Source: Vibrio lentus (GTDB taxonomy: Bacteria > Pseudomonadota > Gammaproteobacteria > Enterobacterales > Vibrionaceae). Taken from it: 64,000 nucleotides of DNA. Below, one piece after another: positions 7,968 to 17,114 of this stretch (the first letter of the stretch is position 1; the number at the start of each line of letters is the position of its first letter). The DNA is taken from contig NZ_MCZK01000097.1 in the NCBI RefSeq assembly GCF_002875945.1, positions 62,001 through 126,000 of the forward strand, given 5' to 3'. Both the position numbers and the translations under genes were made by a program. Below the pieces are notes generated by a model. That model did not search any database. It worked only from the letters and a program-made list of their open reading frames with translations, and had not been told where the DNA came from.

Positions 7968-8902
7968 GTGCAATTGCAAGCTACAGAATGGAAAGCACAC
8001 TTCGTGGAGTAGACTTAAACCTTTTGACTGTATTTGATGCAGTAATGCAAGAGCAAAACATTACGCGTGCAGCTCACAATCTGGGTATGTCTCAGCCAGC
8101 GGTAAGTAACGCAGTTGCTCGCTTAAAAGTGATGTTTAACGACGAACTATTCATGCGTCAAGGTCGTGGTATTCAGCCGACTCAACGTGCTCGTCAACTG
8201 TTTGGTCCAATCCGCCAAGCTCTACAATTAGTACGCAACGAACTACCAAGTTCTGTGTTCTCTCCTGAGTCTTCTTCTCGCCTGTTTAAACTTGCGATTT
8301 GCAGCCCATGTGATATGCGTTTTGCTCCTAAGATCATGTCGACAATCAACGACCAAGCGCCGAGTGTAAAACTGCACATGGACGCTGAATTCGATCGTCA
8401 ACTTTCTGAGCGTATGCGCTACCAAGAAATCGACTTCGTGATTGATTACGCTCGCTTTGATGAGCAAGGCTTCTCAAGCACTGAAATCTTCCAAGATGAG
8501 TTGGTTGTGGTTGCTTCTGCTTCTCACCCTCGCATCAATGGCGAAGTTTCAGCTGCTGAGCTGCTTAACGAAAAGCACGCAAAACTGTCTCGCATCCATG
8601 GTCAACGTAGCTTCTCTGAGCAAGCGTACCGTGACCTAGATTGCACGCCTTTCTACGAAGGTACGAGCTTAAGCAACGTACTTTACGTTGTTGGTCAATC
8701 TGAGCTTGTGACGATTGCACCTCGTTGGATGGTTGAGCATGCAGCGAACAAAGATCAGCTTCAGATTCTAGATTTCCCATTCGATAATGCGGCAATTTCT
8801 GGCTTCCTAAGCTGGCACGAATCAAGTGAAAAGGATAAAGGACACATTTGGTTACGAGATCAGTTAATGATGATCTGTGGCGAAGTCGTGGCGCTTAACT
8901 AA
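7964..8902 (+). CDS. leuO: LysR-family regulator LeuO
   Basis: A 312-residue LysR-type regulator strikingly like E. coli LeuO: the N-terminal block VDLNLLTVFDAVMQEQNITR, with AAHNLGMSQPAVSNAVARLK after it, is the LeuO helix-turn-helix. The C-terminal two-thirds is the periplasmic-binding-like sensing domain. LeuO antagonises H-NS silencing and controls stress, virulence and bile or acid responses; in V. cholerae it lies downstream of ToxR. The ATG at 7964 gives the length expected from E. coli (314 aa); an in-frame TTG at 7940 and more distal codons are possible but poorly supported. It sits between the leu operon and ilvIH, as in enterobacteria. Terminator at 8924. Confidence 0.95.
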   Translation: MSAIASYRMESTLRGVDLNLLTVFDAVMQEQNITRAAHNLGMSQPAVSNAVARLKVMFNDELFMRQGRGIQPTQRARQLFGPIRQALQLVRNELPSSVFSPESSSRLFKLAICSPCDMRFAPKIMSTINDQAPSVKLHMDAEFDRQLSERMRYQEIDFVIDYARFDEQGFSSTEIFQDELVVVASASHPRINGEVSAAELLNEKHAKLSRIHGQRSFSEQAYRDLDCTPFYEGTSLSNVLYVVGQSELVTIAPRWMVEHAANKDQLQILDFPFDNAAISGFLSWHESSEKDKGHIWLRDQLMMICGEVVALN

Positions 8903-8923
8903 GCACTAATCCCTATGATTTGT

Positions 8924-8960
8924 AAGCCCTAAGCTGGGACTCTGGCTTAGGGCTTTTTTG
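8924..8960 (+). terminator. Intrinsic terminator of leuO
   Basis: AAGCCCTAAGC (8924-8934) pairs with GCTTAGGGCTT (8945-8955) around a 10-nt loop and is followed by T residues. The 11-bp stem is perfect. Confidence 0.88.
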
Positions 8961-9103
8961 TACCTGCTATTTTTGTTGATAGAAAACTTAGCGTGAGACG
9001 TACTATTACTTATAACTTTGAGCTTCATCAGTTGCCTTTTCCATGATCAGAGGTACACTTGTGCGCTCAAAAAAGCTTACAGGTGTAAGCCAAAGGTAAA
9101 GAG

Positions 9104-10912
9104 ATGGCCAATTTAGATTTTCATATCGTAAAAAGACTTCGTGACCAGATTGCCCAAGGTGGCAACCGTACAGCTTTGAAGCACAAAGTAGACAATGTAT
9201 GGCAAGGTATTAGCTGGGAAAAATTTGGACAGCAAATCGATACGCTTTCATTAGCATTGTTGGCTCAAGGATTGAGAGTTCAAGATAAGATCGGTATCTA
9301 TTCCAATAATATGCCTCAGTGGACTGTGGCAGATTTTGCATCCCTACAAGCTCGTCTTGTGACAGTACCGATTTACCCAACGAACACCGCTGCACAGTCT
9401 TCTTACATTATCCAGAATGCGGATGTGAAGATCTTATTTGTTGGTGAGCAAGCTCAATTTGATGCTGCTGTTAACATCTTTGAAGAGTGTGAACAGCTTG
9501 AAATCATCGTTGCTATGTCTGCTGACATCGATACTCAAGAACACAGTTTTGCTGTGTCTTGGCAAGATTTTATGGCGCGTGGTGTTGAAGCTCAACAAGT
9601 TGAACTTGACGATCGTCTTGCAGCTGCAAGCATGGATGATCTACTCACCCTCATCTATACCTCTGGTACTACAGGCCAGCCTAAAGGCGTAATGCTTGAT
9701 TACACCAATATTGGCTATCAACTAGAAGGCCACGATGAGCGTCTTAGCCTGACTAAAGACGATGTCTCACTGTGTTTCTTACCGCTATCACATGTATTTG
9801 AGCGCGCTTGGACTTTCTATGTCCTTTATAAAGGCGCAACCAACTGCTATCTACAAGACACCATGCAAGTTCGTGACGCGTTGAGCGATGTTAAGCCTAC
9901 GGTTATGTCTGCGGTTCCTCGCTTCTACGAGAAGATCTTCTCAGCGATTCACGAGAAGGTATCTAAAGCCCCGTTTATCCGTAAAGTGCTCTTTACTTGG
10001 GCTGTGAATATGGGAGCTAAGCTCTCTGTTTGTCACCAAGAAGGTCGTACACCATCGTTAATGCTGAAGAAGAGCCATGCACTAGCCGATAAGCTTGTGC
10101 TCTCTAAACTGCGAGCATTGCTAGGTGGTAACATCAACTTCATGCCATGTGGTGGCGCGAAGCTAGATGAAACTATTGGTCGCTTCTTCCATGCTATCGG
10201 TATCAACGTAAAACTTGGTTATGGCATGACGGAAACAACGGCGACGGTATCATGCTGGGATGATCGTTGTTTTAACCCTGATTCGATTGGTATGTCGATG
10301 CCAGGCGCAGAAGTGAAAATTGGTGCGAAGAACGAGATCCTTGTTCGTGGCCCAATGGTAATGCGCGGCTACTACAAGATGCCAGAAGAGACTGCTAAGA
10401 CTTTTGATGAGCACGGCTTTCTGAAAACCGGTGATGCAGGTCATTTTGATGAAAATGGAAACCTGTTCATTACTGACCGTATCAAGGAGCTGATGAAAAC
10501 CTCTGGCGGCAAGTACATTGCACCGCAAGTGGTGGAAGGCGCGATTGGTAAAGATCACTTTATCGAACAGATTGCCGTTATCGCTGATACGCGCAAATTC
10601 GTTTCTGCACTGATTGTTCCTTGTTATGACTCGCTAGAAGAGTACGCCAAAGAACTTAACATCAAGTATCACGACCGTGTTGAGCTTATTAAGCACCACC
10701 AAATTGTTGAGATGTTAGAGAAGCGCGTGAATGACCTACAACAAGAGCTAGCGAAGTTTGAGCAAGTGAAGAAATTCAAGCTGTTACCAAAAGCGTTCTC
10801 TATGGATGATGGCGAGCTGACACCAACTCAGAAATTGCGTCGTAAGGTTATCAACGATAAGTATCAAGACGAAATCGAAGAAATGTACATTGAAAAGCCG
10901 AAAGATAAGTAG
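9104..10912 (+). CDS. Long-chain fatty acid--CoA ligase (AMP-forming)
   Basis: A 602-residue acyl-adenylate-forming enzyme that activates fatty acids to acyl-CoA via acyl-AMP. The P-loop-like AMP signature [13 protein letters not shown] is at about 186-198, the YGMTETT motif at about 373-380, and the C-terminal hinge [28 protein letters not shown] carries the conserved Asp and catalytic Lys. The length and an FAD15/plant-like architecture resemble the larger long-chain synthetases rather than E. coli FadD. It is cytoplasmic or peripherally membrane-bound. AAGGT lies before the ATG. It lies between leuO and ilvI, as in V. cholerae, and has its own terminator at 10943. Confidence 0.9.
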   Translation: MANLDFHIVKRLRDQIAQGGNRTALKHKVDNVWQGISWEKFGQQIDTLSLALLAQGLRVQDKIGIYSNNMPQWTVADFASLQARLVTVPIYPTNTAAQSSYIIQNADVKILFVGEQAQFDAAVNIFEECEQLEIIVAMSADIDTQEHSFAVSWQDFMARGVEAQQVELDDRLAAASMDDLLTLIYTSGTTGQPKGVMLDYTNIGYQLEGHDERLSLTKDDVSLCFLPLSHVFERAWTFYVLYKGATNCYLQDTMQVRDALSDVKPTVMSAVPRFYEKIFSAIHEKVSKAPFIRKVLFTWAVNMGAKLSVCHQEGRTPSLMLKKSHALADKLVLSKLRALLGGNINFMPCGGAKLDETIGRFFHAIGINVKLGYGMTETTATVSCWDDRCFNPDSIGMSMPGAEVKIGAKNEILVRGPMVMRGYYKMPEETAKTFDEHGFLKTGDAGHFDENGNLFITDRIKELMKTSGGKYIAPQVVEGAIGKDHFIEQIAVIADTRKFVSALIVPCYDSLEEYAKELNIKYHDRVELIKHHQIVEMLEKRVNDLQQELAKFEQVKKFKLLPKAFSMDDGELTPTQKLRRKVINDKYQDEIEEMYIEKPKDK

Positions 10913-10942
10913 TTTTCTACTGAGATAAATTTTCAGTTGTTT

Positions 10943-10987
10943 AAAAATCCCCCTACGAATGTGATTGCATTTTTAGGGGGATTTTTT
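10943..10987 (+). terminator. Intrinsic terminator of the acyl-CoA ligase gene
   Basis: AAAAATCCCCCTA (10943-10955) and TAGGGGGATTTTTT (10974-10987) form a perfect 13-bp stem with an 18-nt loop and a T tract. The A-rich left arm makes it potentially bidirectional. Confidence 0.9.
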
Positions 10988-11372
10988 ATGCCTACTGACA
11001 CAGCACAATGTGCGAAAGCGCACACCAATAAGGGCGTAATTAATCGATTATTTGCAATTCATTTGAATATTAAGCTCTTTTTTTTAGGTGTTAATTGGTT
11101 TTTAAATCTAAATATAAGGTTTGGTTTGGGTTTTATTTGATGCTTTCAGCTAATAGTTGGTTTTTTGACATGATTGTCGGATAACAGGTGTTAGACCAGA
11201 TGATAATAAAGCGTTAAAGTTGTTTCGTATTACTGTTTGTTGTTATCACGACAGACAGCCATAGCCGAAAAAGTGGAAGTATTTCGAATTAGGCTACGAA
11301 TAAGCCCTAGACTATGTAAAACCAGCCCAACATGTTCACCAAATGTGATTGGAAACTGGTGAGGAGAGCAAT
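10988..11372. other. ilvIH upstream region and probable leader
   Basis: No convincing gene is present in about 385 bp. The distal half (11040-11160) is AT-rich and includes T-tracts, compatible with Lrp-type control known for enterobacterial ilvIH. Close to ilvI, ACCAG (11321-11325) could pair with CTGGT (11356-11360), enclosing CCAA (11338-11341) and TTGG (11349-11352), which places a hairpin against the ribosome binding site GAGGAG. No leader peptide rich in Val, Leu or Ile codons was recognised. Confidence 0.4.
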
Positions 11373-13112
11373 ATGACAACGAAACCTGAAACAGCAATGT
11401 TATCCGGCGCTGAGATGGTGGTGCAGTCTCTTATTGAAGAGGGTGTAGAACAAATCTTTGGTTACCCAGGTGGTTCTGTACTTGATATCTATGATGCCCT
11501 GCATGCAAAAACTGCTGAAATTAAACACGTATTAGTACGACACGAACAAGCCGCTACCCACATGGCAGATGGCTATACTCGTTCGACCGGTAAACCGGGT
11601 GTGGTACTTGTATGTTCTGGTCCGGGCGCGACCAATACCGTAACGGGTATTGCAACGGCGTACATGGACTCAATCCCAATGATTGTTATTTCTGGTAACG
11701 TACCAAATAGCTTGATTGGTAACGACGCCTTCCAAGAGTGTGACATCGTGGGTGTATCCCGTCCGATCGTTAAACATAGCTTCCTAGTAAAGAAAGCGGA
11801 AGACATCCCAGACGTTGTTAAAAAAGCATTCTATATTTCGACGACAGGACGTCCAGGTCCTGTAGTTATCGATTTGCCGAAAGATATTCTAAACCCACAA
11901 ATCAAACTTCCTTATGAATACCCAGAAACGATCAAAATGCGTTCGTATAACCCAACGCTTACTGGGCATAAAGGACAGATCAAGAAGGCATTAAAGGCAC
12001 TTCTTGAAGCGAAAAAACCGGTGCTTTACGTCGGTGGTGGTGCGATTATTTCTGAGGCAGATAAGCCATTGTTAAAATTGGCAGAAGCACTGAATTTACC
12101 TGTCGTAAGTACCCTGATGGGGCTTGGGGCTTTCCCAGGTACCCATAAAAACTCTTTGGGTATGTTGGGTATGCATGGTTTGTATGAAGCCAATATGGCG
12201 ATGCACAATGCTGACTTGATCTTTGGTATCGGCGTACGTTTCGATGACCGTACCACCAACAACTTAGACAAGTACTGCCCTGATGCGAAGATCATGCACA
12301 TTGATATCGACCCATCTTCTATCTCTAAAAACGTAAAAGTGGATCTACCGATTGTAGGTTCAGCTGAGAAAGTACTAGAGAGCATGGTTAACCTGCTTGT
12401 TGAGCAAGGCGGCACCAATGACGCACAAGCGATGGAAAGCTGGTGGAGCGAAATCAAGCAATGGCAAGAACGAGATTGCTTAGCGTATGACAAATCTTCT
12501 GAGCGCATTAAGCCACAACAAGTTATTGAAACACTTCATAAAGTAACCAATGGCGATGCGTATGTTGCCTCGGATGTTGGTCAGCACCAAATGTTTGCTG
12601 CGTTGTACTATCCGTTCGATAAGCCACGCCGTTGGATTAACTCAGGTGGCTTAGGCACGATGGGCTTTGGTCTACCTGCGGGTATGGGCGTTAAGTTCGC
12701 TAAACCAGATGAAGAAGTGGTTGTTGTCACGGGTGACGGCAGTATTCAGATGAATATCCAAGAGCTATCGACAGCGCTTCAATACAATATTCCGGTTAAG
12801 ATCATTAACCTGAACAACCGTTTCTTAGGAATGGTAAAACAGTGGCAAGACATTGTTTATCAAGGTCGTCACTCTAACTCATATATGGACTCTGTTCCTG
12901 ATTTCGCTGCGATTGCAGAGGCTTATGGCCACGTTGGTATGCGTATTTCCTCTCCGGATGAACTGGAATCAGGTTTGGAAAAAGCACTAGCGATGAAAGA
13001 CCGTCTGGTATTTGTCGACATCAGTGTGGATGACACCGAGCACGTATACCCAATGCAGATTAAAGGCGAGGGTATGGATAACATGTGGCTAAGCAAAACG
13101 GAGAGAACATAA
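11373..13112 (+). CDS. ilvI: Acetolactate synthase III, large (catalytic) subunit
   Basis: A 579-residue thiamine-diphosphate enzyme that condenses pyruvate with pyruvate or 2-oxobutyrate, the first common step of Val, Leu and Ile synthesis. The N-terminal ThDP pyrimidine domain holds the catalytic Glu in [14 protein letters not shown]; the C-terminal domain has the metal/ThDP motif [29 protein letters not shown] (GDG-x27-N). The ATG at 11373 follows a strong GAGGAG; an ATG eight codons upstream would be in frame but lacks a good site. ilvH begins two bases after the stop, so both subunits are co-expressed. E. coli IlvI is 574 aa. Confidence 0.96.
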   Translation: MTTKPETAMLSGAEMVVQSLIEEGVEQIFGYPGGSVLDIYDALHAKTAEIKHVLVRHEQAATHMADGYTRSTGKPGVVLVCSGPGATNTVTGIATAYMDSIPMIVISGNVPNSLIGNDAFQECDIVGVSRPIVKHSFLVKKAEDIPDVVKKAFYISTTGRPGPVVIDLPKDILNPQIKLPYEYPETIKMRSYNPTLTGHKGQIKKALKALLEAKKPVLYVGGGAIISEADKPLLKLAEALNLPVVSTLMGLGAFPGTHKNSLGMLGMHGLYEANMAMHNADLIFGIGVRFDDRTTNNLDKYCPDAKIMHIDIDPSSISKNVKVDLPIVGSAEKVLESMVNLLVEQGGTNDAQAMESWWSEIKQWQERDCLAYDKSSERIKPQQVIETLHKVTNGDAYVASDVGQHQMFAALYYPFDKPRRWINSGGLGTMGFGLPAGMGVKFAKPDEEVVVVTGDGSIQMNIQELSTALQYNIPVKIINLNNRFLGMVKQWQDIVYQGRHSNSYMDSVPDFAAIAEAYGHVGMRISSPDELESGLEKALAMKDRLVFVDISVDDTEHVYPMQIKGEGMDNMWLSKTERT

Positions 13113-13113
13113 T

Positions 13114-13608
13114 ATGAGACACATCCTTTCACTATTAATGGAAAACCAACCAGGTGCACTTTCTCGAGTGGTTGGCTTGTTTTCTCAGCGTGGCTACAAC
13201 ATCGAGTCTTTGAATGTATCTCCTACGGATGATCCAACGCTTTCTCGTCTGAATGTCACCACTAACTCAAGCGAAATGCAGCTTGAGCAGATCCAAAAAC
13301 AGTTACACAAGTTAATCGACGTACTTAAAGTACAAGAAGTGTCTGAGCTTGAGCATATCGAGCGTGAACTTCTGATGGTAAAAGTACGTGCTAGCGGCTT
13401 TGCTCGTGCTGAAGTAAAACGTACAGCGGATATTTTCCGTGGTCAGATTGTTGATGTAACGGCTTCGCAATACACGGTGCAAATGGCCGGTACTAGCGAG
13501 AAGCTTGATGCTTTCATTCAGGCATTGTCTGAAGTAACGGAAGTGCTTGAAGTAGCTCGTAGTGGTGTCGTTGGCATTGCTCGCGGTGAGCGCGCACTGA
13601 AAGCGTAA
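13114..13608 (+). CDS. ilvH: Acetolactate synthase III, small regulatory subunit
   Basis: A 164-residue subunit that stimulates IlvI and confers valine feedback inhibition. An N-terminal ACT domain (residues 2-76: LLMENQPGALSRVVGLFSQRGYNIESL) carries the valine-binding Gly14/Asn29 region seen in E. coli IlvH, followed by the C-terminal ALS_ss domain. The start lies one base after the ilvI stop, with GGAG within the end of ilvI as its ribosome binding site. A terminator follows 26 bp after the stop. Confidence 0.96.
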   Translation: MRHILSLLMENQPGALSRVVGLFSQRGYNIESLNVSPTDDPTLSRLNVTTNSSEMQLEQIQKQLHKLIDVLKVQEVSELEHIERELLMVKVRASGFARAEVKRTADIFRGQIVDVTASQYTVQMAGTSEKLDAFIQALSEVTEVLEVARSGVVGIARGERALKA

Positions 13609-13634
13609 GCGATCGTTATTGGAAAAACAGTTTT

Positions 13635-13664
13635 AAAGCCGCTTTTTTAAGCGGCTTTTATTTT
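13635..13664 (+). terminator. Intrinsic terminator of ilvIH
   Basis: AAAGCCGCTT (13635-13644), TTTT loop, AAGCGGCTTT (13649-13658), then TATTTTG. Perfect 10-bp stem. Confidence 0.88.
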
Positions 13665-13679
13665 GTTCATTATTTAGAG

Positions 13680-13688
13680 TGCTATAAT
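13680..13688 (+). promoter_or_regulatory. Extended -10 promoter element of the GGDEF gene
   Basis: TGCTATAAT is a consensus extended -10 (TGn-TATAAT). No well-spaced -35 is apparent, which extended -10 promoters tolerate. Transcription would start near 13695, leaving a short leader of about 26 nt. Confidence 0.55.
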
Positions 13689-13720
13689 CCCGCGCTGCAT
13701 TCCATTCACCTGAGTTAGCA

Positions 13721-15604
13721 ATGAGAAATAAAAAAGCCATAATTACATTGCTGATTATCTCTGTCGCACTGTCTTCTGCTGTAGGTCTTTATTACTTGCA
13801 ACGCTACCAAGAAGTGAAACAACAGAGTTTTGATGATGCTGCTAAGCAAGCCCTGCATCAATTGGTGTATGCCGAGCGAGACTACAATCTTTTAAAGGCT
13901 CAATTAGTGTCCGTGATGGAGCTACTCAGCCATAGCCAAAGCCTCGTCAACTTTGCCACTTCCCCGTCTCAGCAAACCAAAGGCCTCCTTGAAGAGGTGT
14001 GGCAATCTGTTTTAGTGAATCAAAAATGGTACACCCAAATTCACTTGCTAGACATTGCAGGCAAGGAATTAGTACGCGTGAATTACTCTTCGATGACGGG
14101 AGGCGTGACTTTACCGCAACAACTACAAGACCGATCGGATTCTAGTTATTATCAGTTTGCACAAGAACTGGAAAGTGAAGAAATTGGTGTTTGGGGAATC
14201 GAACTTGAGACCGAACATGGTGAACTTTCTTATCCTTATGTTCCGGTATTACGTGTTTTTACACCGGTAGAAACGCCTGAAAAACGAGTCGGCTATCTTG
14301 TTATCAACCTTGATGTTTGGGGGCTCTCTTCACGCCTCAACTTTTCGCCTGATTACGACTTTAGAGCCGAAGTGGTTAATGAAGCGGGTTATTACATCGC
14401 GAGTAACAACAGCAGTAAGCTTTTCGGTGACTCTGTCCCTGAGAGGAAAGGCTTCAACCTGAAAAACATTGCCCCTAAGACGTGGGAGGCGATCTCTCGT
14501 GAACAAATGGGCTATGTTTTTGAAGATGGTAACCTGTTCGCGTTCAACACCGTCAGGCTCGCGAATAATCAAAAGATGTACCTTCTGATTCAACTCAATG
14601 AAAATCAGCTTCTTGATCGTGCCGAGCGCGATCTCAACGATCTTGCTCATGAAGAGATCATCGTACTCTTTACTGTTTTGATCTTTGCTTTTCCGTTCGC
14701 TTATCTTGTGACTCACTATCGACGACGTAGCTTGGAAAGTAAGTTGGCGCGAGCGGCATTGAATGGCATGTCGGCGGTGATGATCTCTGACAAGCAACAT
14801 CGCGCCATGATGATCAATAACGAATTTGAAAACATAACGGGATACAGTAAAAAACAAGTCATCGGACATAATGCCTTACAACTGCTGCTGGAAAATACCG
14901 TGCAGACACTCTCTAGTGATTCAATCTGGCAGCACCTCGAGCAAGAAGAAGTTTGGGAAGGGGAAGTGTTGTGTAAGAACAAACTTCGTATTCCTTTTAC
15001 TGCGATCATGCGAGTTCACGCGGTCAAAAACAACTCGGGTAAAATCAGTTACTACATTACGTCACTGGTCGACATCTCGGTGAGAAAAGAGCTTGAAGTC
15101 CGTCTACGCGTTCTAAGCGAGCGAGACTCTTTGAGTAATCTCTGGAACCGTCGCAAGTTCGAAGAACAGCTCGCTTACTATTCTCGCTTGGTTGAGCGTT
15201 ACCCTAACGAAGCGACGACTTGTTTAGCCTTGGTTGATATTGATAATTTCAAGCGAATCAATGACGAGCTTGGTCATGACGAAGGCGACCGTGTGATTGC
15301 TGGTGTTGCTAAGCTTTTGCAAGATAGCCTTCGCAGTACTGACTTTGTTGCTCGTGTTGGGGGAGAGGAGTTCGCATTGTTGATGCCACACACGTCTCTG
15401 TCAGAAGCGAAGCGCGTATTGGATCGCTTAAGAATAGAGATAGAACTCGCCGCGGGGACGAAAATTACAGTCAGCGTCGGCTTTACGGATTTAACCAGTA
15501 ACAGTACTCGTTCGTACAAATGTGCCGATGTTGGGCTTTACGAATCTAAATCATCAGGTCGCAATACAGTGTCTTTGTGCCCAAGCCATGCTGATGTCGC
15601 TTAA
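13721..15604 (+). CDS. Membrane-bound PAS-GGDEF diguanylate cyclase
   Basis: A 627-residue sensor enzyme predicted to make cyclic di-GMP from two GTP. It has an N-terminal membrane helix (about 7-24), a periplasmic sensor region of roughly 280 residues of Cache/dCache-like character, a second helix (about 311-330), a PAS domain (about 342-455) and a C-terminal GGDEF domain. The active-site signature GGEEF is intact at 547-551, and an inhibitory RxxD site (R538-D541) lies five residues before it, so product feedback is expected. No EAL domain. It is probably monocistronic from an extended -10 promoter. The ligand is unknown; c-di-GMP typically drives biofilm formation over motility in vibrios. 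Confidence 0.92.
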   Translation: MRNKKAIITLLIISVALSSAVGLYYLQRYQEVKQQSFDDAAKQALHQLVYAERDYNLLKAQLVSVMELLSHSQSLVNFATSPSQQTKGLLEEVWQSVLVNQKWYTQIHLLDIAGKELVRVNYSSMTGGVTLPQQLQDRSDSSYYQFAQELESEEIGVWGIELETEHGELSYPYVPVLRVFTPVETPEKRVGYLVINLDVWGLSSRLNFSPDYDFRAEVVNEAGYYIASNNSSKLFGDSVPERKGFNLKNIAPKTWEAISREQMGYVFEDGNLFAFNTVRLANNQKMYLLIQLNENQLLDRAERDLNDLAHEEIIVLFTVLIFAFPFAYLVTHYRRRSLESKLARAALNGMSAVMISDKQHRAMMINNEFENITGYSKKQVIGHNALQLLLENTVQTLSSDSIWQHLEQEEVWEGEVLCKNKLRIPFTAIMRVHAVKNNSGKISYYITSLVDISVRKELEVRLRVLSERDSLSNLWNRRKFEEQLAYYSRLVERYPNEATTCLALVDIDNFKRINDELGHDEGDRVIAGVAKLLQDSLRSTDFVARVGGEEFALLMPHTSLSEAKRVLDRLRIEIELAAGTKITVSVGFTDLTSNSTRSYKCADVGLYESKSSGRNTVSLCPSHADVA

Positions 15605-16013
15605 TTCTCTGTATTCAATCGTGTTTTGAATACCCATGAAACCTTCATTCTTCTCCACTTATCCCTCTTCACTTATCTCAATTGAATGAGCAATTTAACT
15701 GCTCTTAGCATTGAATAATCTTGAAAATCTCGCTTTGGAAAGAACTGTGTCACAAACATTAACTGGTTAGACTAAAGTCTAATGCTGGCGATAATTTGAG
15801 CTAAACTGAACAATAAGCAAATGGCTGTACTTCAGATTTCATCGTATCAAACGGTGCAATAAATAGAGTGTTTACCAGTAGTAGAAGGATGACACCGTTA
15901 ACTTAATTCAATGGATTAGCTCGCTTTATCAATGATTTGAAGCGTAGTAGTCGAATTAGGTTAGCTGGAGCAAGCATTTGGGGATCATACTGTCGAGTGA
16001 AAAGAGGCGTGGT
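15605..16013. other. Non-coding gap with inverted repeats
   Basis: No gene is supported in these 409 bp. Three hairpin-forming repeats are visible: GTATTCAA (15611-15618) with TTGAATAC (15626-15633) directly after the GGDEF stop, GAGCA/TGCTC at about 15687-15703, and the palindrome at 15767-15782. The first could act as a weak terminator or mRNA stabiliser, as no T tract follows. Confidence 0.4.
15767..15782. repeat. 16-bp perfect palindrome, possible operator
   Basis: TTAGACT-AA-AGTCTAA is a perfect inverted repeat with a 2-bp centre in non-coding DNA, about 230 bp before a small membrane ORF. It resembles a dimeric regulator site, but no matching site was noticed elsewhere in the window. 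Confidence 0.4.
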
Positions 16014-16145
16014 ATGTTTGTCGATTTTTTAGTGAGGTTAACCATAGGCACATTAGCCATTCTTGGTTTTCAGCTGAGTGCGTTGTATTTTTTACCTATG
16101 GTGCTGTTACTCAATACTCATCACAAAGAGTTTTTTGGTTGGTAG
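16014..16145 (+). CDS. Small predicted membrane protein (43 aa)
   Basis: A 43-codon ORF starting ATG at 16014 with AGAGG (about 16003) at good spacing. The translation (starting MFVDFLVRLT) is mostly hydrophobic, with one or two membrane-spanning stretches (about residues 8-34), and ends in a polar tail HHKEFFGW. It is followed by a hexamer repeat tract and a terminator. Hydrophobicity, a proper ribosome binding site and its own terminator favour a real gene; no family is recognised and no function is proposed. Confidence 0.5.
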   Translation: MFVDFLVRLTIGTLAILGFQLSALYFLPMVLLLNTHHKEFFGW

Positions 16146-16167
16146 TTATTAACGACTGTATAGTTTG

Positions 16168-16208
16168 AGTAACAGTAACAGTAACAGTAACAGTAACAGT
16201 AACAGTAA
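16168..16208. repeat. AGTAAC hexanucleotide tandem repeat
   Basis: Six perfect copies of AGTAAC (16168-16203) followed by a partial AGTAA (16204-16208). The tract lies between the stop codon of the 43-aa ORF and a terminator, so copy number would not change a reading frame. Likely a slippage-prone microsatellite. Confidence 0.92.
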
Positions 16209-16211
16209 AGT

Positions 16212-16238
16212 AAAACGGAGCCATTGGGCTCCGTTTTT
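16212..16238. terminator. Bidirectional terminator between the small ORF and the GntR gene
   Basis: AAAACGGAGCC (16212-16222), ATTG loop, GGCTCCGTTTTT (16227-16238). The A-run on one side and T-run on the other allow termination from both strands, fitting the convergent gene layout. Confidence 0.85.
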
Positions 16239-16262
16239 ATATGGTTAGAATCTATCTTGGCT

Positions 16263-16922
16263 TTATGCCGCTTCGATAACTTCTTCAATTCGTTTCATTG
16301 AGCTTAACAGGTGTTGATCCAGTAGCTCTGTCGCTTGATCGACATTTTTAGCCAGTACCAGCTTCATGATCATTTCGTGTTCATCGATATTGAACAGGTC
16401 GTCTGTCACCGTTTCAGCCGACAGGACTAGGAAACGATAACGCTTAACTTGGTTGATCAAGTCATCAAAGAACTTAAACATGTTCTCTGAATCCGCGCCT
16501 TCAAGCAATGATATATGGAACTGTTGGTGACGTTCTTCCCACTCAGCGCAGTCAAACTCTTCTGCCACATATTGGATTTTAGACAGTTTATGGTAAGACG
16601 TCAGTACTTCTAATTCCCAGCTCTCATCGCCTGATGAAATAGCTTTTTTAAGCAAAACTGAAGAGACAACACGAAGGCTTTCGTATAAATCGTTAAGCTC
16701 TTTCTTTGATACCGGAGATACCCAGCAGCCTTTTTGTGGCTCTAGTTTTACGTACTTGCTCCAAGACAATTGTACTAAAGCTTCACGAATTGGCGATGCG
16801 CCCACGTTGTATCTACTTTTTAGATCAGCAACAACGAGTTTTTGGCCAGGGAGTAATTCACCATTCAGGATATCTTGGCGAATCATTTTCGATACTTTAT
16901 CAGTGAGAGTAGGACTAGACAT
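16263..16922 (-). CDS. GntR-family (FCD domain) transcriptional regulator
   Basis: A 219-residue regulator with an N-terminal winged helix (about residues 5-70; DLKSRYNVGASPIREALVQL is the GntR recognition segment) and an all-alpha C-terminal FCD domain with metal-coordinating positions (H near 110, EHEMI near 183). FCD regulators usually sense small organic acids. The ATG at 16922 is preferred to the upstream ATG at 16934 because GAGG lies six bases before it. It is transcribed in the same direction as pykF but separated from it by a strong terminator. Target genes and effector are unknown. Confidence 0.85.
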   Translation of the reverse strand: MSSPTLTDKVSKMIRQDILNGELLPGQKLVVADLKSRYNVGASPIREALVQLSWSKYVKLEPQKGCWVSPVSKKELNDLYESLRVVSSVLLKKAISSGDESWELEVLTSYHKLSKIQYVAEEFDCAEWEERHQQFHISLLEGADSENMFKFFDDLINQVKRYRFLVLSAETVTDDLFNIDEHEMIMKLVLAKNVDQATELLDQHLLSSMKRIEEVIEAA

Positions 16923-17061
16923 TACAAACCTCATGTATATATTTGATTTCTAGTCTGCTAATCCGTCTCTTAGAAAGAGTCAATTGGAAGTTAACAGTAC
17001 GTAGTTCTATTATGTCTTGATAATACAGCGTACTGAAAAGTTAGGCAAGATATTGTTTCAT

Positions 17062-17090
17062 AAAAAAAGAGGGCCGAAGCCCTCTTTTAT
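17062..17090 (-). terminator. Intrinsic terminator of pykF
   Basis: On the minus strand AAAAGAGGGC pairs with GCCCTCTTTT around the tetraloop UUCG and is followed by a run of U (17062-17068). Strong canonical terminator. Confidence 0.9.
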
Positions 17091-17114
17091 ATTTTATTGC
17101 GTTGCTGTTCTCGA

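Noticed and set aside
10937..11140. 67-codon plus-strand reading frame after the acyl-CoA ligase gene
   Set aside because: It begins inside an intrinsic terminator hairpin, has no ribosome binding site, and its composition follows the AT-rich intergenic background.
15605..16013. Qrr or CsrB-type small RNA
   Set aside because: No Qrr core sequence, no repeated GGA hairpins and no terminator in this gap; the dyads alone do not justify an RNA gene call.
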